NCBI GenBank assembly: GCA_040374085.1
Contig: JBEIVB010000034.1
Coordinates: 1-24,096 of the forward strand
Direction of reading: 5' to 3'
Length of the DNA: 24,096 nt
Origin: JBEIVB01 sp040374085
Lineage (GTDB): Bacteria > Bacteroidota > Bacteroidia > UBA4408
Each line of letters opens with the position of its first letter. The stretch's first letter is position 1. A program made the translations under genes and the position numbers. The notes beneath the pieces were generated by a model. The model was not told the origin of the DNA. It saw only the letters and a list, made by a program, of their open reading frames with translations, and searched no databases. Below, in pieces: positions 1-8,610 of the stretch.

Positions 1-1
1 C

Positions 2-1705
2 GTGCGTTACGGTTCCGATGCCATTGCGGGAGTTATTCTTGTTGAACCGCGCCCTTTGGCGGATTCAGCAGGAACCCGCGGAGAGATTGTACTTGTAGGA
101 AATACCAACGGCAGAGGAGGTGCATCCTCTGCATACGTAGAGCACACCTTCCCTCGGTTAAAGCCATTGTCTTTTCGTTTGCAGGGTACATTCAAACAAG
201 CAGGCTCTCTATCTGCTCCAACCTACAATCTTGCGAATACTGGCGTAAAAGAATACAATTTCTCTTATGCCATTGGTTGGAAGAAGGCGAATTACGGAGC
301 CGATGTTTTTTACAGCCAGTTCAACACAACACTCGGCATTCTGGGCCCTTCGCATTTGGGAAATCTCACCGATTTGCGCAACGCCCTAAAGAGCTCTGTG
401 CCGGCCGAGACGGGTGATTTTTCGTATCGCATACGACGACCTTATCAAACCGTATCTCATGAATTGGTTACGGCGCGTGCTTGGTGGAAAACAAGTAAGC
501 GTGGAAAGTTGATGGCACAGTATGGAAGGCAATACAACCTGCGCAGTGAGTTCGATAAACACAGAAGCCTGAGCGATAGTCTTGCCGGCGTTGAAAATCC
601 TGAGTTGCAGTTCGAAATTACCACGCATACAGGTGAGGTGGTATTGGAGCATGGCTTTTTGAAAAAGGGAAGTGGTGCTGTTGGTGTTTCCGGAATGTAT
701 CAGAAAAACACCTACAATGGCCGAGCACTCATTCCCAATTTCATCAATCAAGGTGTTGGCCTTTTTATTATGGAAAAGTATCCTGTTGGGCCTTTCACGA
801 TTGAAGTAGGCGGACGATTCGATGTGCGCGACCTTCAGGTTTTCCGTTATGCATTTGTTCCGGGTGTGGGTAATGTTCTTCAGCGCCCAACGCATTCTTT
901 CCAAGGTTTTGCCGGAAATGCAGGGATATTGTATCAACGCGATACCACCTGGCAGGTTTCACTGCATGCAGGCACTGCGTGGAGGCCCCCTTCTGTTAAC
1001 GAACTCTACAGTTTTGGGCTGCATCATGGAGCTGCTGCCATGGAATACGGCGATGCCAACCTTGGTACGGAACGAACGCTCAATTACATTGCATCGGTAA
1101 GAAGTAATGCGGTCCGTAATCTTTCCATCGATGTCTCCGCTTACCTGCACGACATGCGCAACTTCATCTACAGGCGCCCTATGTCACAGCCGGTAGTCAC
1201 CATCAGAGGAGCGTTTCCAAGTTTCTTTTATGCGCAAACACATGCCCTGCTCCGAGGTTGCGATGTTTCCGTAGCATACCGCATCCATTCCCGCGTCCAA
1301 ATTGGAGCAAAGGCCTCTTGGCTTAGGGCATGGGATAAAACCGCAAGAGAATGGTTGATTTTTATGCCCAGCGACCGATACGAAGCAGAGGCAACGTATC
1401 GATTTAAGTCGCGGGGAATAATGCGATCCTCCTCCGCAACATTCTCTTGGACTTATGTTACCCGTCAAAATCGGGTGCCGGGAAACTTGGATTTTGCTTC
1501 CCCTCCGGCAGCATATCACCTTTTGAATCTTCATCTTGCCTGCACGCTCACGGCTTGGAACCGACCGATTGAGCTGGGCTTTTCTGTGTACAATATAGCC
1601 AATGTACGATACCGCGATTACCTCGATCGGTTCCGTTATTTCGTTGATGCAATGGGACGCAATATGACCTTGCGCCTGGCTATCCCTTTGCACCGCCAAC
1701 CTTAA
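2..1705 (+). CDS. TonB-dependent outer-membrane receptor, C-terminal part (5' end outside window)
   Basis: Outer-membrane beta-barrel transporter that takes up a scarce ligand using energy from TonB/ExbBD. The frame is open at the window edge, so the signal peptide and most of the plug domain are missing. The first visible residues (RYGSDAIAGVI) match the end of a plug domain. The remaining ~540 residues are alternating amphipathic strands rich in Tyr, Arg and Phe, typical of a 22-strand barrel, with receptor-like segments such as WRPPSVNELYSFGLHHG near residue 330. The C terminus has the usual final strands (VYNIANVRYRDYLDRFRY, then MTLRLAIPL). Two lipoprotein genes follow after 29 bp on the same strand and probably form one transcript. 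The substrate cannot be read from sequence; metal-complex or cobalamin/siderophore-type ligands are general possibilities. Family very sure, ligand unknown. Confidence 0.93.
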   Translation: MRYGSDAIAGVILVEPRPLADSAGTRGEIVLVGNTNGRGGASSAYVEHTFPRLKPLSFRLQGTFKQAGSLSAPTYNLANTGVKEYNFSYAIGWKKANYGADVFYSQFNTTLGILGPSHLGNLTDLRNALKSSVPAETGDFSYRIRRPYQTVSHELVTARAWWKTSKRGKLMAQYGRQYNLRSEFDKHRSLSDSLAGVENPELQFEITTHTGEVVLEHGFLKKGSGAVGVSGMYQKNTYNGRALIPNFINQGVGLFIMEKYPVGPFTIEVGGRFDVRDLQVFRYAFVPGVGNVLQRPTHSFQGFAGNAGILYQRDTTWQVSLHAGTAWRPPSVNELYSFGLHHGAAAMEYGDANLGTERTLNYIASVRSNAVRNLSIDVSAYLHDMRNFIYRRPMSQPVVTIRGAFPSFFYAQTHALLRGCDVSVAYRIHSRVQIGAKASWLRAWDKTAREWLIFMPSDRYEAEATYRFKSRGIMRSSSATFSWTYVTRQNRVPGNLDFASPPAAYHLLNLHLACTLTAWNRPIELGFSVYNIANVRYRDYLDRFRYFVDAMGRNMTLRLAIPLHRQP

Positions 1706-1734
1706 TCAAAACAAACAACTCGTTTCATTAAAAC

Positions 1735-2301
1735 ATGAAAACAGCAAAAAAACTCATAACAATCTCCTTTTCTTTAATCGCCACGCTGTGGTTTGGATGT
1801 AAGAAGGATTCAGATTTGGTTAAAGTACCACAACCCGTAGAGAACGAGCCCGAGGTGGTTACCACATTAAAGCTTCTGTTTACCGATTCCGCTGATGCTG
1901 CAAATGTGCGCTCCGCAATGTTCAGAGATCCGGATGGTGACGGCGGAAACGGCCCCGATGTGTTCGATACCATTCGCCTGCAATCAAATAAGACTTGGTA
2001 CGCACGCATTGTTCTGCTCGACGAAACAAAAGTGCCGGCAGACTCGGTCTCAAAGCAAATTGAAAGAGAGAAAAACGATCATTTGTTTTGTTTTACTCCC
2101 ACGGGATCTGCGCCTTCGGTGGTAATAACCGATAGGGATGGTAATAATCTGCCGTTCGGTATGCGTTCGACATGGCGATCTTCAGTTTCGGGAAGTGGGT
2201 TCATGAAGGTTTCTCTGAAACACCAGCCGGGAACAAAAAATGGAAACTGCGCCGGCGGGGATACCGATATTGAGGTTAATTTCACAGTAAAAGTTGAATA
2301 A
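1735..2301 (+). CDS. Lipoprotein of the Bacteroidota DGDG-motif family found beside TonB receptors
   Basis: Exported lipoprotein of 188 aa. A hydrophobic signal (residues 7-20) ends in FGC with Cys22 as the likely lipidation site. The mature part has an acidic VENEPEVVTTLKLLFT stretch (34-50), a DPDGDGGNGPD motif (65-75) that resembles a calcium-type acidic loop, an EREKNDHLFCF segment (110-120) and a C-terminal GGDTDIEVNF strand. This layout matches, from memory, a Bacteroidota family often labelled type 1 periplasmic binding fold superfamily, usually coded next to a TonB-dependent receptor. No biochemical role is established. It starts 29 bp after the receptor stop and sits 10 bp before the next lipoprotein gene, so it is probably a surface or periplasmic partner of the receptor (inference). 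Confidence 0.8.
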   Translation: MKTAKKLITISFSLIATLWFGCKKDSDLVKVPQPVENEPEVVTTLKLLFTDSADAANVRSAMFRDPDGDGGNGPDVFDTIRLQSNKTWYARIVLLDETKVPADSVSKQIEREKNDHLFCFTPTGSAPSVVITDRDGNNLPFGMRSTWRSSVSGSGFMKVSLKHQPGTKNGNCAGGDTDIEVNFTVKVE

Positions 2302-2311
2302 TCAATAAATT

Positions 2312-2782
2312 ATGAAAATGAAAAAATCAGCAAACTGTATTGCCATAGTTGCAATCTTCGCATTTGCCTCCTTTGGCTGCAACAAAACCAGTTTTTATAC
2401 CAATAGACTTGGCGACGCCGAATGGTCTGCTCAGGAACTATCGGTGGATGGCGTAAATCAAGTTGAACTTCCCAGTTGGGATTTATCGGACTGCGATCCT
2501 TATGATGAATCTTGTACAGGTGATTGGGAAATTCATGGAGGGAAGAGCTCTTTTGTTTGGCAGTTCAGAGAGGCTGCCAACAGGTTTGAAATTTCAAATC
2601 AATCTGTTACAACCGGAGATCACTCCACAGATGAAGCGGTTATTCAGTGCCAGCAATTTAGTGGTGTGTATGACGTTGTGAAAAGAGAAAAGGATGCAAT
2701 GGAGTTTACCTCAACCAAAACACTTGGATTTACGGGTAAGAAGGTGGTTATAAAAATCACAAGGGGAGGGCACAGCCATTGA
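2312..2782 (+). CDS. Small lipoprotein, lipocalin-like pattern, His-ending tail
   Basis: Lipoprotein of 156 aa. A hydrophobic signal (residues 8-22) ends in SFGC, with Cys23 the likely lipidated residue. I do not recognise a named family. The pattern of short beta strands starting with a W-x-A-x-E-L-S-V-D-G motif (about 34-46) and a later FSGVYDVV strand resembles the lipocalin-like lipoproteins common in Bacteroidota. Four Cys residues lie in the mature chain after Cys23 or nearby, including a CDPYDESC pair that could form a disulfide. The chain ends GGHSH, a possible weak metal-binding tail. It starts 10 bp after the preceding lipoprotein and is followed by an intrinsic terminator, so it is the last gene of the receptor operon. 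Function unknown. Confidence 0.75.
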   Translation: MKMKKSANCIAIVAIFAFASFGCNKTSFYTNRLGDAEWSAQELSVDGVNQVELPSWDLSDCDPYDESCTGDWEIHGGKSSFVWQFREAANRFEISNQSVTTGDHSTDEAVIQCQQFSGVYDVVKREKDAMEFTSTKTLGFTGKKVVIKITRGGHSH

Positions 2783-2846
2783 TATCAATGGGCGGAGCTT
2801 TTTGATTCCAGCCAAAGAAATGCGATTTGAATACCGGCTCTCGAAC

Positions 2847-2890
2847 AGGGGTAAATTGTCAGCACTTAGCAGAGAGTTTACCCCTTTTTT
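2847..2890 (+). terminator. Rho-independent terminator of the TonB receptor-lipoprotein operon
   Basis: A perfect 9-bp stem, AGGGGTAAA (2847-2855) with TTTACCCCT (2877-2885), encloses a 21-nt loop and runs straight into six T (2885-2890). It lies 65 bp after the last lipoprotein stop. The next gene is on the opposite strand, so this fits the end of a plus-strand transcript. Confidence 0.8.
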
Positions 2891-2987
2891 ATAAATGACC
2901 CGTTTTCACAAGGTCTCAGTATAATGTCGGTAAGGGCTGAGTATACGTAAAATGGAATGTCGGCATTTTCATTTAAACCGTATACAT

Positions 2988-5225
2988 TTATTCCGATGTA
3001 ACCCAAATGGGTATGGTTTGTCGAAGCCTTTGATGGTATAGAGTAAGAAGGTAAAAGCCAGTTCTCAACTTGGTGATATCAATAGTTCTTTCCTGTGGAA
3101 TTGTATGTTGTTCTACAAATCTTCCACAAACATCATAAACTGCGTATTGATTGAAGCGTTCAAGGTTGTTCAATTGCTGTATTCGGTTCGTGTATTTAAG
3201 CCACACACTTGAATGTGAAATCTCATTCAATGGGGTACAAACATCAATAAAGACTGAATCCATTGCACTTCCTGAGCATCCATTTTGATCGGTGAATGTG
3301 TACATTACATCAACGAATTCATTGATTATGCCTGACGCATTCAAGTTTATGCTTTGTACTCCGTTAATGAAGTAGGAACCACCACTTGGTACACCTCCGG
3401 AAAGTGTTAGAGGTGCATCGGTGCTGCACATGGCATCGGTTGGTAAACTGACCCCCACAAATGGGTTTGGATTTACGGATATGTAAATGGTTGAACTGGA
3501 TGAACACCCTGCAGCATTCGTATATGAAGAACTGATGGTGGTGTCAGCCGCAGCAAACAGCCATAATGTATCGGAAAGATTTCCTCCATTGCCCCAATTC
3601 AGCAATAGGCCATTTGATGTTGAAATTCCTACCGCACTGCCTTCACAAACGGTCGTGTCGGTGGCAGACAATTGGAAAGGGGTTGGGTTGTTTACCACAA
3701 CAAGAATGCTATCGATGCCTTGCCCCGCGGCGTTGGTTACCGTTACCCAATAGGTACCAGAAGAAGTTGCACCTATTTGTTGGGTAGTTTGTCCTGTATT
3801 CCAAAGAAATGTTGAGCCGGAGTTTCCTGCATTCAACGTGATGGAATTGCAAACGGAAGTGTCGTTTCCAAGGAACACCTGGGGTGGAGTCAACTGCTCA
3901 AATGCACCAATATCAGGGCTTTGCAGGTCTCTTGGATTTCCATCTATGTCGGTGGCAACAAAGCTCAACGGTATTGCAGCAGCATTTAATGCCGGTTGGC
4001 TGCTCGCTAGGTTGGTGGACGAGAAGGGGAGGGGAGGAACCGAAACCGAGTTGGAATCCAGTCCGGTTGTCGACTGCCAGGCCGCTAGATTCGCATAGTT
4101 GTGTGTGAAATTGGGCCCGGGGGAGAAATAGTTGTTGTTGCTCATTTCAATGCCATCGATGTACGAAACTGCATTGGGTATATAAAATATATGGTTGGTG
4201 CTTGTATTGTCAAGTCTGAACACGTTGTTGTTGCGGATTTTTATCCAACCGGTATTGGCTGAGAACGAACCCTCGGCAAAAAGTGCATACCCGGAGGCCG
4301 TTGAGTTAATGGCAATGGAGTTGAAGGCAATGTCGAGGTATGAGCTGCTCGAACTGCGAAGGGCATAGGTAACACCCAGGTCAATGCCAACTTTGATGAT
4401 TTGGTTGTTGTAAATCCGCGCAGGTTGAGTATTCCATCCGTTGGATGAAATCAACTGGAGCGTACCCGAAATGCGGTTGCCATAACAGGTAAGACGACTG
4501 TGGCTCTCAATTAGCACTTTTCCGGTATTGTTTTGGCTGATTTCCGCTAAGGCCCCGCCGGAGATGCGAATGGTGGTTCCCCCTGAATTAATTGTGTTTC
4601 CTCGAATCAGAAGGTTGCGGTGAGAGAAAGAATTGCTTACTGAAATACCGTCCTTAGCTCCAAATAAGTTGCAGTTCAGTACACTTAACGCACTGTCGCA
4701 TCCACCTTGAATTAAATAATCTGTAGCAGATGATGTGGCAGAATTGTGGCCTTGAATATAGCAATTGGAAAACCGGATGTATTTACCTCGATTTATAAAA
4801 ATAACTGAATTGTTGTTTACGTTGGGTGTTTGCAAAAAGTGGAGATGTTTAAACCGGATGTACTCCACTTGGTTTAGGAAGAGGGTATTCTGTTGATTTG
4901 CGGTTGTGCTTCCATTGATGATCACCGCAGCGCTGTCTTGACTTTCCCCTTCAAAGGAAATGGTGTTTTGATTGGATGCGCCCGGAATCGCAGAAAGAAG
5001 CAACAGCTCTGGATACGTTCCGTTTCGGATTTTAAACACCACAGGGCCATTCACTCCATTGGCAGTAACATCTGCTGCCGCAGCATTTAGGCTAGAATAA
5101 TTTGGGCTTGTACCGCCTATGGTGTAGGTGCCATTTAAAGGTTGAGCCCAAGATTTTCCTGAAATCCCGATTAAAATGCTGCAAATTGAGAAAATGAGGA
5201 TGGCTTGGTTTGAGCAATGGTTCAT
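2988..5225 (-). CDS. T9SS-secreted parallel beta-helix protein with type A sorting domain
   Basis: Large secreted or surface-anchored protein of 745 aa. A signal peptide (1-27, cleavage likely after SWA before QP) is followed by PNYSSLNAAAADVTANGV and GPVVFKIRNGTYPE (41-73), a common entry to Bacteroidota beta-helix domains. Residues ~75-430 are Asn/Ser/Ile-rich short repeats, as expected for a right-handed parallel beta-helix of the pectate-lyase-like fold. DIGAFEQ (438-444) closes the helix, as in many such proteins. Residues ~450-665 form two or more Ig/PKD-like segments (LGNDTSVC, ATDTTVC, LPTDAMC), each opening with a Cys. The C terminus (~675-745: YDVCGRFVEQ, TIDITKLRTGFYLL) is a type A T9SS sorting domain. 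No catalytic site can be named; adhesion or polysaccharide binding are guesses. It implies a T9SS elsewhere in the genome. It is a single gene with its own promoter-like box. Confidence 0.9.
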   Translation of the reverse strand: MNHCSNQAILIFSICSILIGISGKSWAQPLNGTYTIGGTSPNYSSLNAAAADVTANGVNGPVVFKIRNGTYPELLLLSAIPGASNQNTISFEGESQDSAAVIINGSTTANQQNTLFLNQVEYIRFKHLHFLQTPNVNNNSVIFINRGKYIRFSNCYIQGHNSATSSATDYLIQGGCDSALSVLNCNLFGAKDGISVSNSFSHRNLLIRGNTINSGGTTIRISGGALAEISQNNTGKVLIESHSRLTCYGNRISGTLQLISSNGWNTQPARIYNNQIIKVGIDLGVTYALRSSSSSYLDIAFNSIAINSTASGYALFAEGSFSANTGWIKIRNNNVFRLDNTSTNHIFYIPNAVSYIDGIEMSNNNYFSPGPNFTHNYANLAAWQSTTGLDSNSVSVPPLPFSSTNLASSQPALNAAAIPLSFVATDIDGNPRDLQSPDIGAFEQLTPPQVFLGNDTSVCNSITLNAGNSGSTFLWNTGQTTQQIGATSSGTYWVTVTNAAGQGIDSILVVVNNPTPFQLSATDTTVCEGSAVGISTSNGLLLNWGNGGNLSDTLWLFAAADTTISSSYTNAAGCSSSSTIYISVNPNPFVGVSLPTDAMCSTDAPLTLSGGVPSGGSYFINGVQSINLNASGIINEFVDVMYTFTDQNGCSGSAMDSVFIDVCTPLNEISHSSVWLKYTNRIQQLNNLERFNQYAVYDVCGRFVEQHTIPQERTIDITKLRTGFYLLTLYHQRLRQTIPIWVTSE

Positions 5226-5274
5226 GGTATGGAAGGAAACGTAGCTGAATTAGAAAGAGGCACAGATTGCGGCA

Positions 5275-5282
5275 CAAAGATA
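5275..5282 (-). promoter_or_regulatory. Bacteroidota -7 box upstream of the T9SS beta-helix gene
   Basis: The minus strand reads TATCTTTG, an exact match to the TAnnTTTG -7 consensus of Bacteroidota housekeeping promoters. It lies about 50 bp before the ATG, giving a leader of about 43 nt. I see no clear TTG -33 element at 17-23 bp, so this rests on the -7 box and its position. Confidence 0.45.
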
Positions 5283-5387
5283 ATGCTATGCAAACAACCA
5301 TTGAGATAGGTTTAAAAGCCATCGTGTGGCAAACACAAAAAGGAGCTCGATATTCTCTTTGAAAGTAATGTATGGTGGGTCTCCCCG

Positions 5388-5403
5388 TAATTTTTTTTTG
5401 TTT
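5388..5403 (+). repeat. Poly-T direct repeat, copy 1
   Basis: TAA, nine T, then GTTT. It is identical over 16 nt to the copy at 5510-5525, 122 bp away. It is preceded by a short GGG-TCT-CCC hairpin candidate. Two exact copies with the same T-run length in one intergenic region may be chance in AT-rich DNA or may be functional elements. Confidence 0.6.
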
Positions 5404-5509
5404 GTGGTTTGAAAACCGCTTTGGACTCTGTGCGTGTTTTATGATATTGTTGTATGCTGTTACCCATTCATTTTGAATAGAGTAAGGAACATCTAAAGGA
5501 GTCCATCGT

Positions 5510-5525
5510 TAATTTTTTTTTGTTT
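5510..5525 (+). repeat. Poly-T direct repeat, copy 2
   Basis: Second copy of the 16-nt TAA-T9-GTTT element, about 145 bp before the phosphatase start. The T run is again nine long. Confidence 0.6.
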
Positions 5526-5668
5526 CAGCAGATTGGTTTCGTTTGTTAGAGTATAGATATTAAAATTACCAAAAAGTTATTTATATGCATTCTTCATTGG
5601 ATTTTAAATTTTGAAGTTGAATCACTCAATGGATAAATATCAGTACATTTACATCATACCCTGTTATC

Positions 5669-7882
5669 ATGATCAACTCATCTTTTATGCCATTGAAGGT
5701 TTTTTCCTTCGTTTTTCTTGTCCTTCTTGGACTTGTGCAACCCCTCATGGCAGAAAATGCAGCTTTCATGAATGCAACTAAAAAGCGATTGGCTTCTGCA
5801 CAAGACCCTTTGCAGAAGCTGAAGTTGTATCAGGCGCTTATTGACTCTTGCGACATCTCCAATAATTCAATCTACGCCTGGCCCATGTACCGCTACGCAG
5901 ATTCTCTTGCACAACATGGAAAAAAGGAGGACAAGGTTAAGTTCTTAAATGCGAAAGCACATGCTTTGGAAGGCATTGCTTATTACTACAAATTGGGCGA
6001 TAGTAGTTTTATTTGTTTGAAACGCGCCGCTCAAATCTATCAGCAGCTTCACCAACCCAGATACACAGCCTCTCGCTGGTTGAGCATTGCAGAAAACTAC
6101 GGTTACAAAGGGAAACTCTTTTTGCGATTGGATGCCCTGCAAAGAGGATTTGCAGCTATGAAGGCATTGAATTATTATCAAGGGCTATCGAGTTTTTCTA
6201 TTCAAATGGCCTTTTTGTATGCCGATGTTGGGGATAAGGAGCGCGCCATATTTTACATGAATCAGTCCCAAAAGTATGAAGCTCTTTTGGGCGATACCCT
6301 TCGTTTGAATTGGAATCAATACGCCACGGGTTTGTTTTATGCCCGGTTGGAATTATTTGATGATGCAATTCGTTTTTTGAAGGCCAGCACACAGCGTTCC
6401 AAACGGCAAAAAGACAACGAGCAGGTGGCTACCAACGAGGTTGGACTGGCGTCTATTCTTCTTCAAAAGGGTAGTTACAACGAGTGTGAGTCCCTTCTTT
6501 TGAATTTTTTGGCAAAGCAACATCCTGCCGACATGTACTATTGGAATGCCCGTCAGTTGCTTGCTGAAGTGTATGTTCGAACCGGTCGTGTTCCCAAAGC
6601 GATACCATTTCATACATCTCTTTTGGATTTTGGGAAGAAAGAAAAAAACGATCTTACCATCCTGGTTGCATCCATTTGTCTCGTGAAAGATTTTGCAGCA
6701 TTGAAAGATTGGAAGGCAGCAAAACGATATGCCTTGGAAGCCGAGAATCTTATTGAGCTCAGCGGCATTCGTTCAGACGAACTGATTGTGAGAAGCATCC
6801 ATGCCCGAGCCGATTCAACCCTGGGCAACTTCAAAGAAGCTTATTTCCAGAGCTTTTTTGTGAAGCAAATATCGGATTCCCTTGGAGAGGCAGAGGTAAA
6901 AAAGAAAGGCCAGTACGAAGCATTTCGTTATGAGCTGAATCAACAAAAACTTGCCGATGAGCTTAAGTCCAAAGAGGAAATCAACAAGCAAAAGCGCACC
7001 CGCAATACCTTCATGGTTGCATTCGGTAGTATGGTTTTGGTTTCGTTCGGTGCACTACGCAGCTACCGGAGAAAGAAGCGGGATCATTTGCTGATTCAAG
7101 CTCAGAAGGCAGTTGTGGAACAAAAGAAGGAGGAAATTCTAGACAGCATTGAATATGCCAAACGGATTCAAACCGCCATTCTTCCGCCACCGCGTATCGT
7201 AAAAGAGGTTTTGCGTGAATCGTTCATTTTATATTTACCTAAAGATATTGTCGCCGGCGATTTTTATTGGATGGAATCTAAGGATAAGGAGATTTATTTT
7301 GCTGCCTGCGATTGTACTGGGCATGGGGTTCCCGGCGCGTTGGTGAGCATGTTGTGCAACTCTGCACTCAATCGTGCGTTTCACGAATTTGGTGAGCGTT
7401 TGCCAGGCCGCATCTTCGACAAAACCCGCGAGCTTGTTTTAGAAAGCTTCGCTAAAAGTGAAGTCGAGGTATACGATGGAATGGACGGCTCTTTGGCCGC
7501 ATTCAACACGGAAACAAACGCATTGAAATGGGCAGGTGCCAATAATCCTCTCTGGATTTACCGTGCAGCCACTAACTCCATAGAAGAAATTCGTCCCGAC
7601 AAACAAGCCATTGGAAAGGGTTATGAAATTGAACCGTTTTCAACGTATGAAACAACTCTATCTAAGGGCGATGCTGTGTATTTGTTTACCGATGGTTTTG
7701 CCGATCAGTTTGGCGGACCCAAAGGAAAAAAGCTAACCCGCACTGCGTTTCGCGATAAGATTTTGGAGATGGCCAGTCGGTCAATGGATGATCAACGCGA
7801 TGGGCTCTTACATCTCTTTGACGAGCATAAAGGCGGGCTGGATCAGGTGGATGATGTTTGTGTTATAGGTATTCGCGTATAG
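5669..7882 (+). CDS. TPR-repeat sensor with SpoIIE/PP2C-type serine phosphatase output
   Basis: Predicted membrane-bound signalling phosphatase of 737 aa. The signal sequence (1-28, ending PLMA) is followed by an alpha-helical TPR region (~35-400), one transmembrane helix (446-465), a basic stretch and coiled coil (465-500, with DSIEYAKRIQTAILPP), then a SpoIIE domain (~505-737). Metal-binding aspartates of the PP2C fold are visible in AGDFYW (D531), CDCTGHGVPGALVS (D548), DGMDGSL (D606), LFTDGFADQFGG (D675) and QVDDVCVIG (D728, D729), so the domain should be active. The topology predicts periplasmic TPRs and a cytoplasmic phosphatase that would dephosphorylate an anti-sigma-factor antagonist or similar phosphoprotein. 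No anti-sigma or STAS gene is adjacent. ATG at 5669 is used; ATG at 5687 would also keep a signal peptide. Confidence 0.92.
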   Translation: MINSSFMPLKVFSFVFLVLLGLVQPLMAENAAFMNATKKRLASAQDPLQKLKLYQALIDSCDISNNSIYAWPMYRYADSLAQHGKKEDKVKFLNAKAHALEGIAYYYKLGDSSFICLKRAAQIYQQLHQPRYTASRWLSIAENYGYKGKLFLRLDALQRGFAAMKALNYYQGLSSFSIQMAFLYADVGDKERAIFYMNQSQKYEALLGDTLRLNWNQYATGLFYARLELFDDAIRFLKASTQRSKRQKDNEQVATNEVGLASILLQKGSYNECESLLLNFLAKQHPADMYYWNARQLLAEVYVRTGRVPKAIPFHTSLLDFGKKEKNDLTILVASICLVKDFAALKDWKAAKRYALEAENLIELSGIRSDELIVRSIHARADSTLGNFKEAYFQSFFVKQISDSLGEAEVKKKGQYEAFRYELNQQKLADELKSKEEINKQKRTRNTFMVAFGSMVLVSFGALRSYRRKKRDHLLIQAQKAVVEQKKEEILDSIEYAKRIQTAILPPPRIVKEVLRESFILYLPKDIVAGDFYWMESKDKEIYFAACDCTGHGVPGALVSMLCNSALNRAFHEFGERLPGRIFDKTRELVLESFAKSEVEVYDGMDGSLAAFNTETNALKWAGANNPLWIYRAATNSIEEIRPDKQAIGKGYEIEPFSTYETTLSKGDAVYLFTDGFADQFGGPKGKKLTRTAFRDKILEMASRSMDDQRDGLLHLFDEHKGGLDQVDDVCVIGIRV

Positions 7883-7975
7883 ACCTCCAGCCTCATCTCT
7901 AGGAGAGTTCTATTATTTGTTTGCAACCGATTAGGTTCTCCATAACTCCTTAGAAAGGGAACCCCAAAATCTGAG

Positions 7976-8386
7976 CTACTTTTTACTTTCGACATGGGGC
8001 ACATACCTCAGGCATAGCCCCAACCCTGTTTCATACACCGTTAAGTCAAATGCGTGTTTACCTTGTGTGATTTTCACTGCTTTGGTTCCACAGTTTTTAT
8101 GAGCTGGAACCTGCTTGGCACCGCGCATGATTGCTTTGGGTACATCGAGGGGAATGCCGCTACTGGAATAAAAGGGTGTGTATGGAGCCACCACCACCGC
8201 ACTGTCTTTTGCGAGGTGCGCGAAAAATTTTTTGAATACGACCACCGAGTCTAACTCGAATCCGGTTTTGTTGACAACCGTAATTGCGGACTGCTGCCCT
8301 TTGCATTCTGTTCCGGAGAGATAAACTAAGAACAGCGTTCCGAAAAGGAGAACAGAGGGTTTTGTTTTGGAAAGCGAAAAAGTCAT
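7976..8386 (-). CDS. Small exported protein of unknown function
   Basis: 136 aa. Basic N terminus and hydrophobic core (~10-26), then TECKGQQ. The Cys is not in a good lipobox, so ordinary signal-peptidase cleavage near GQQ is more likely than lipidation. The mature part (~105 aa) is Lys/Val-rich and appears all-beta (AITVVNKTGFELDSVVVF, HAFDLTVYETGLGLCLRYV). It has two further Cys (NCGTKAV and LGLCLRY) that may form a disulfide. I do not recognise a family. It lies convergent to the phosphatase gene and same-strand, but separated by 282 bp with a terminator, from the next gene upstream, so it is probably monocistronic. The start is the only ATG ahead of a signal-like segment. Confidence 0.6.
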   Translation of the reverse strand: MTFSLSKTKPSVLLFGTLFLVYLSGTECKGQQSAITVVNKTGFELDSVVVFKKFFAHLAKDSAVVVAPYTPFYSSSGIPLDVPKAIMRGAKQVPAHKNCGTKAVKITQGKHAFDLTVYETGLGLCLRYVPHVESKK

Positions 8387-8610
8387 GTGCAGCGCCTTGT
8401 GATGGGTTATTAAAGGTTGTATCCACAGAAATGGTGCCAGATTGTTTATCGGTGGTTTACGTTCAAAAACTCAAGTGCGGGATTAACATTGGGGCATCCC
8501 GAAAATACGAAGTCTTCTATTACTTGGCGTTGATGGGAAGAAAATGGCAAGAGTCTGTAAAGCCTCATAGTGGCCAAGTAGAAAATACAGGTAAGGATGC
8601 GTACCGTTCT

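Larger units (their letters stand above)
5226..5668. other. 443-bp AT-rich divergent intergenic region
   Basis: Lies between two divergently transcribed genes and has no credible gene of its own. It holds the -7 box for the minus-strand gene and two copies of a poly-T element (described separately). No exact TAnnTTTG box is found for the plus-strand phosphatase gene; the nearest sequence is TAAATTTTG around 5605-5613, which is one base too long. The low GC compared with the flanking genes is typical of regulatory DNA in this phylum. Confidence 0.6.

Noticed and set aside
386..937. 183-codon minus-strand open frame inside the TonB receptor gene
   Set aside because: It is antisense to a clear receptor barrel, has no recognisable protein features, and is best explained as a shadow frame.
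2930..2982. GTATAC repeats and AAAATG/CATTTT hairpin after the T9SS gene stop
   Set aside because: The stems are short and AT-rich; they may help end the minus-strand transcript but cannot be separated from chance.
7897..7922. CTCT/AGAG hairpin followed by a T-rich stretch after the phosphatase stop
   Set aside because: The stem is only four base pairs with a three-base loop, too weak to call a terminator.
7934..7964. GGTTCTC/GGGAACC inverted repeat between convergent genes
   Set aside because: It has a long loop, contains a G-U pair and has no T tract on either strand at the right side.
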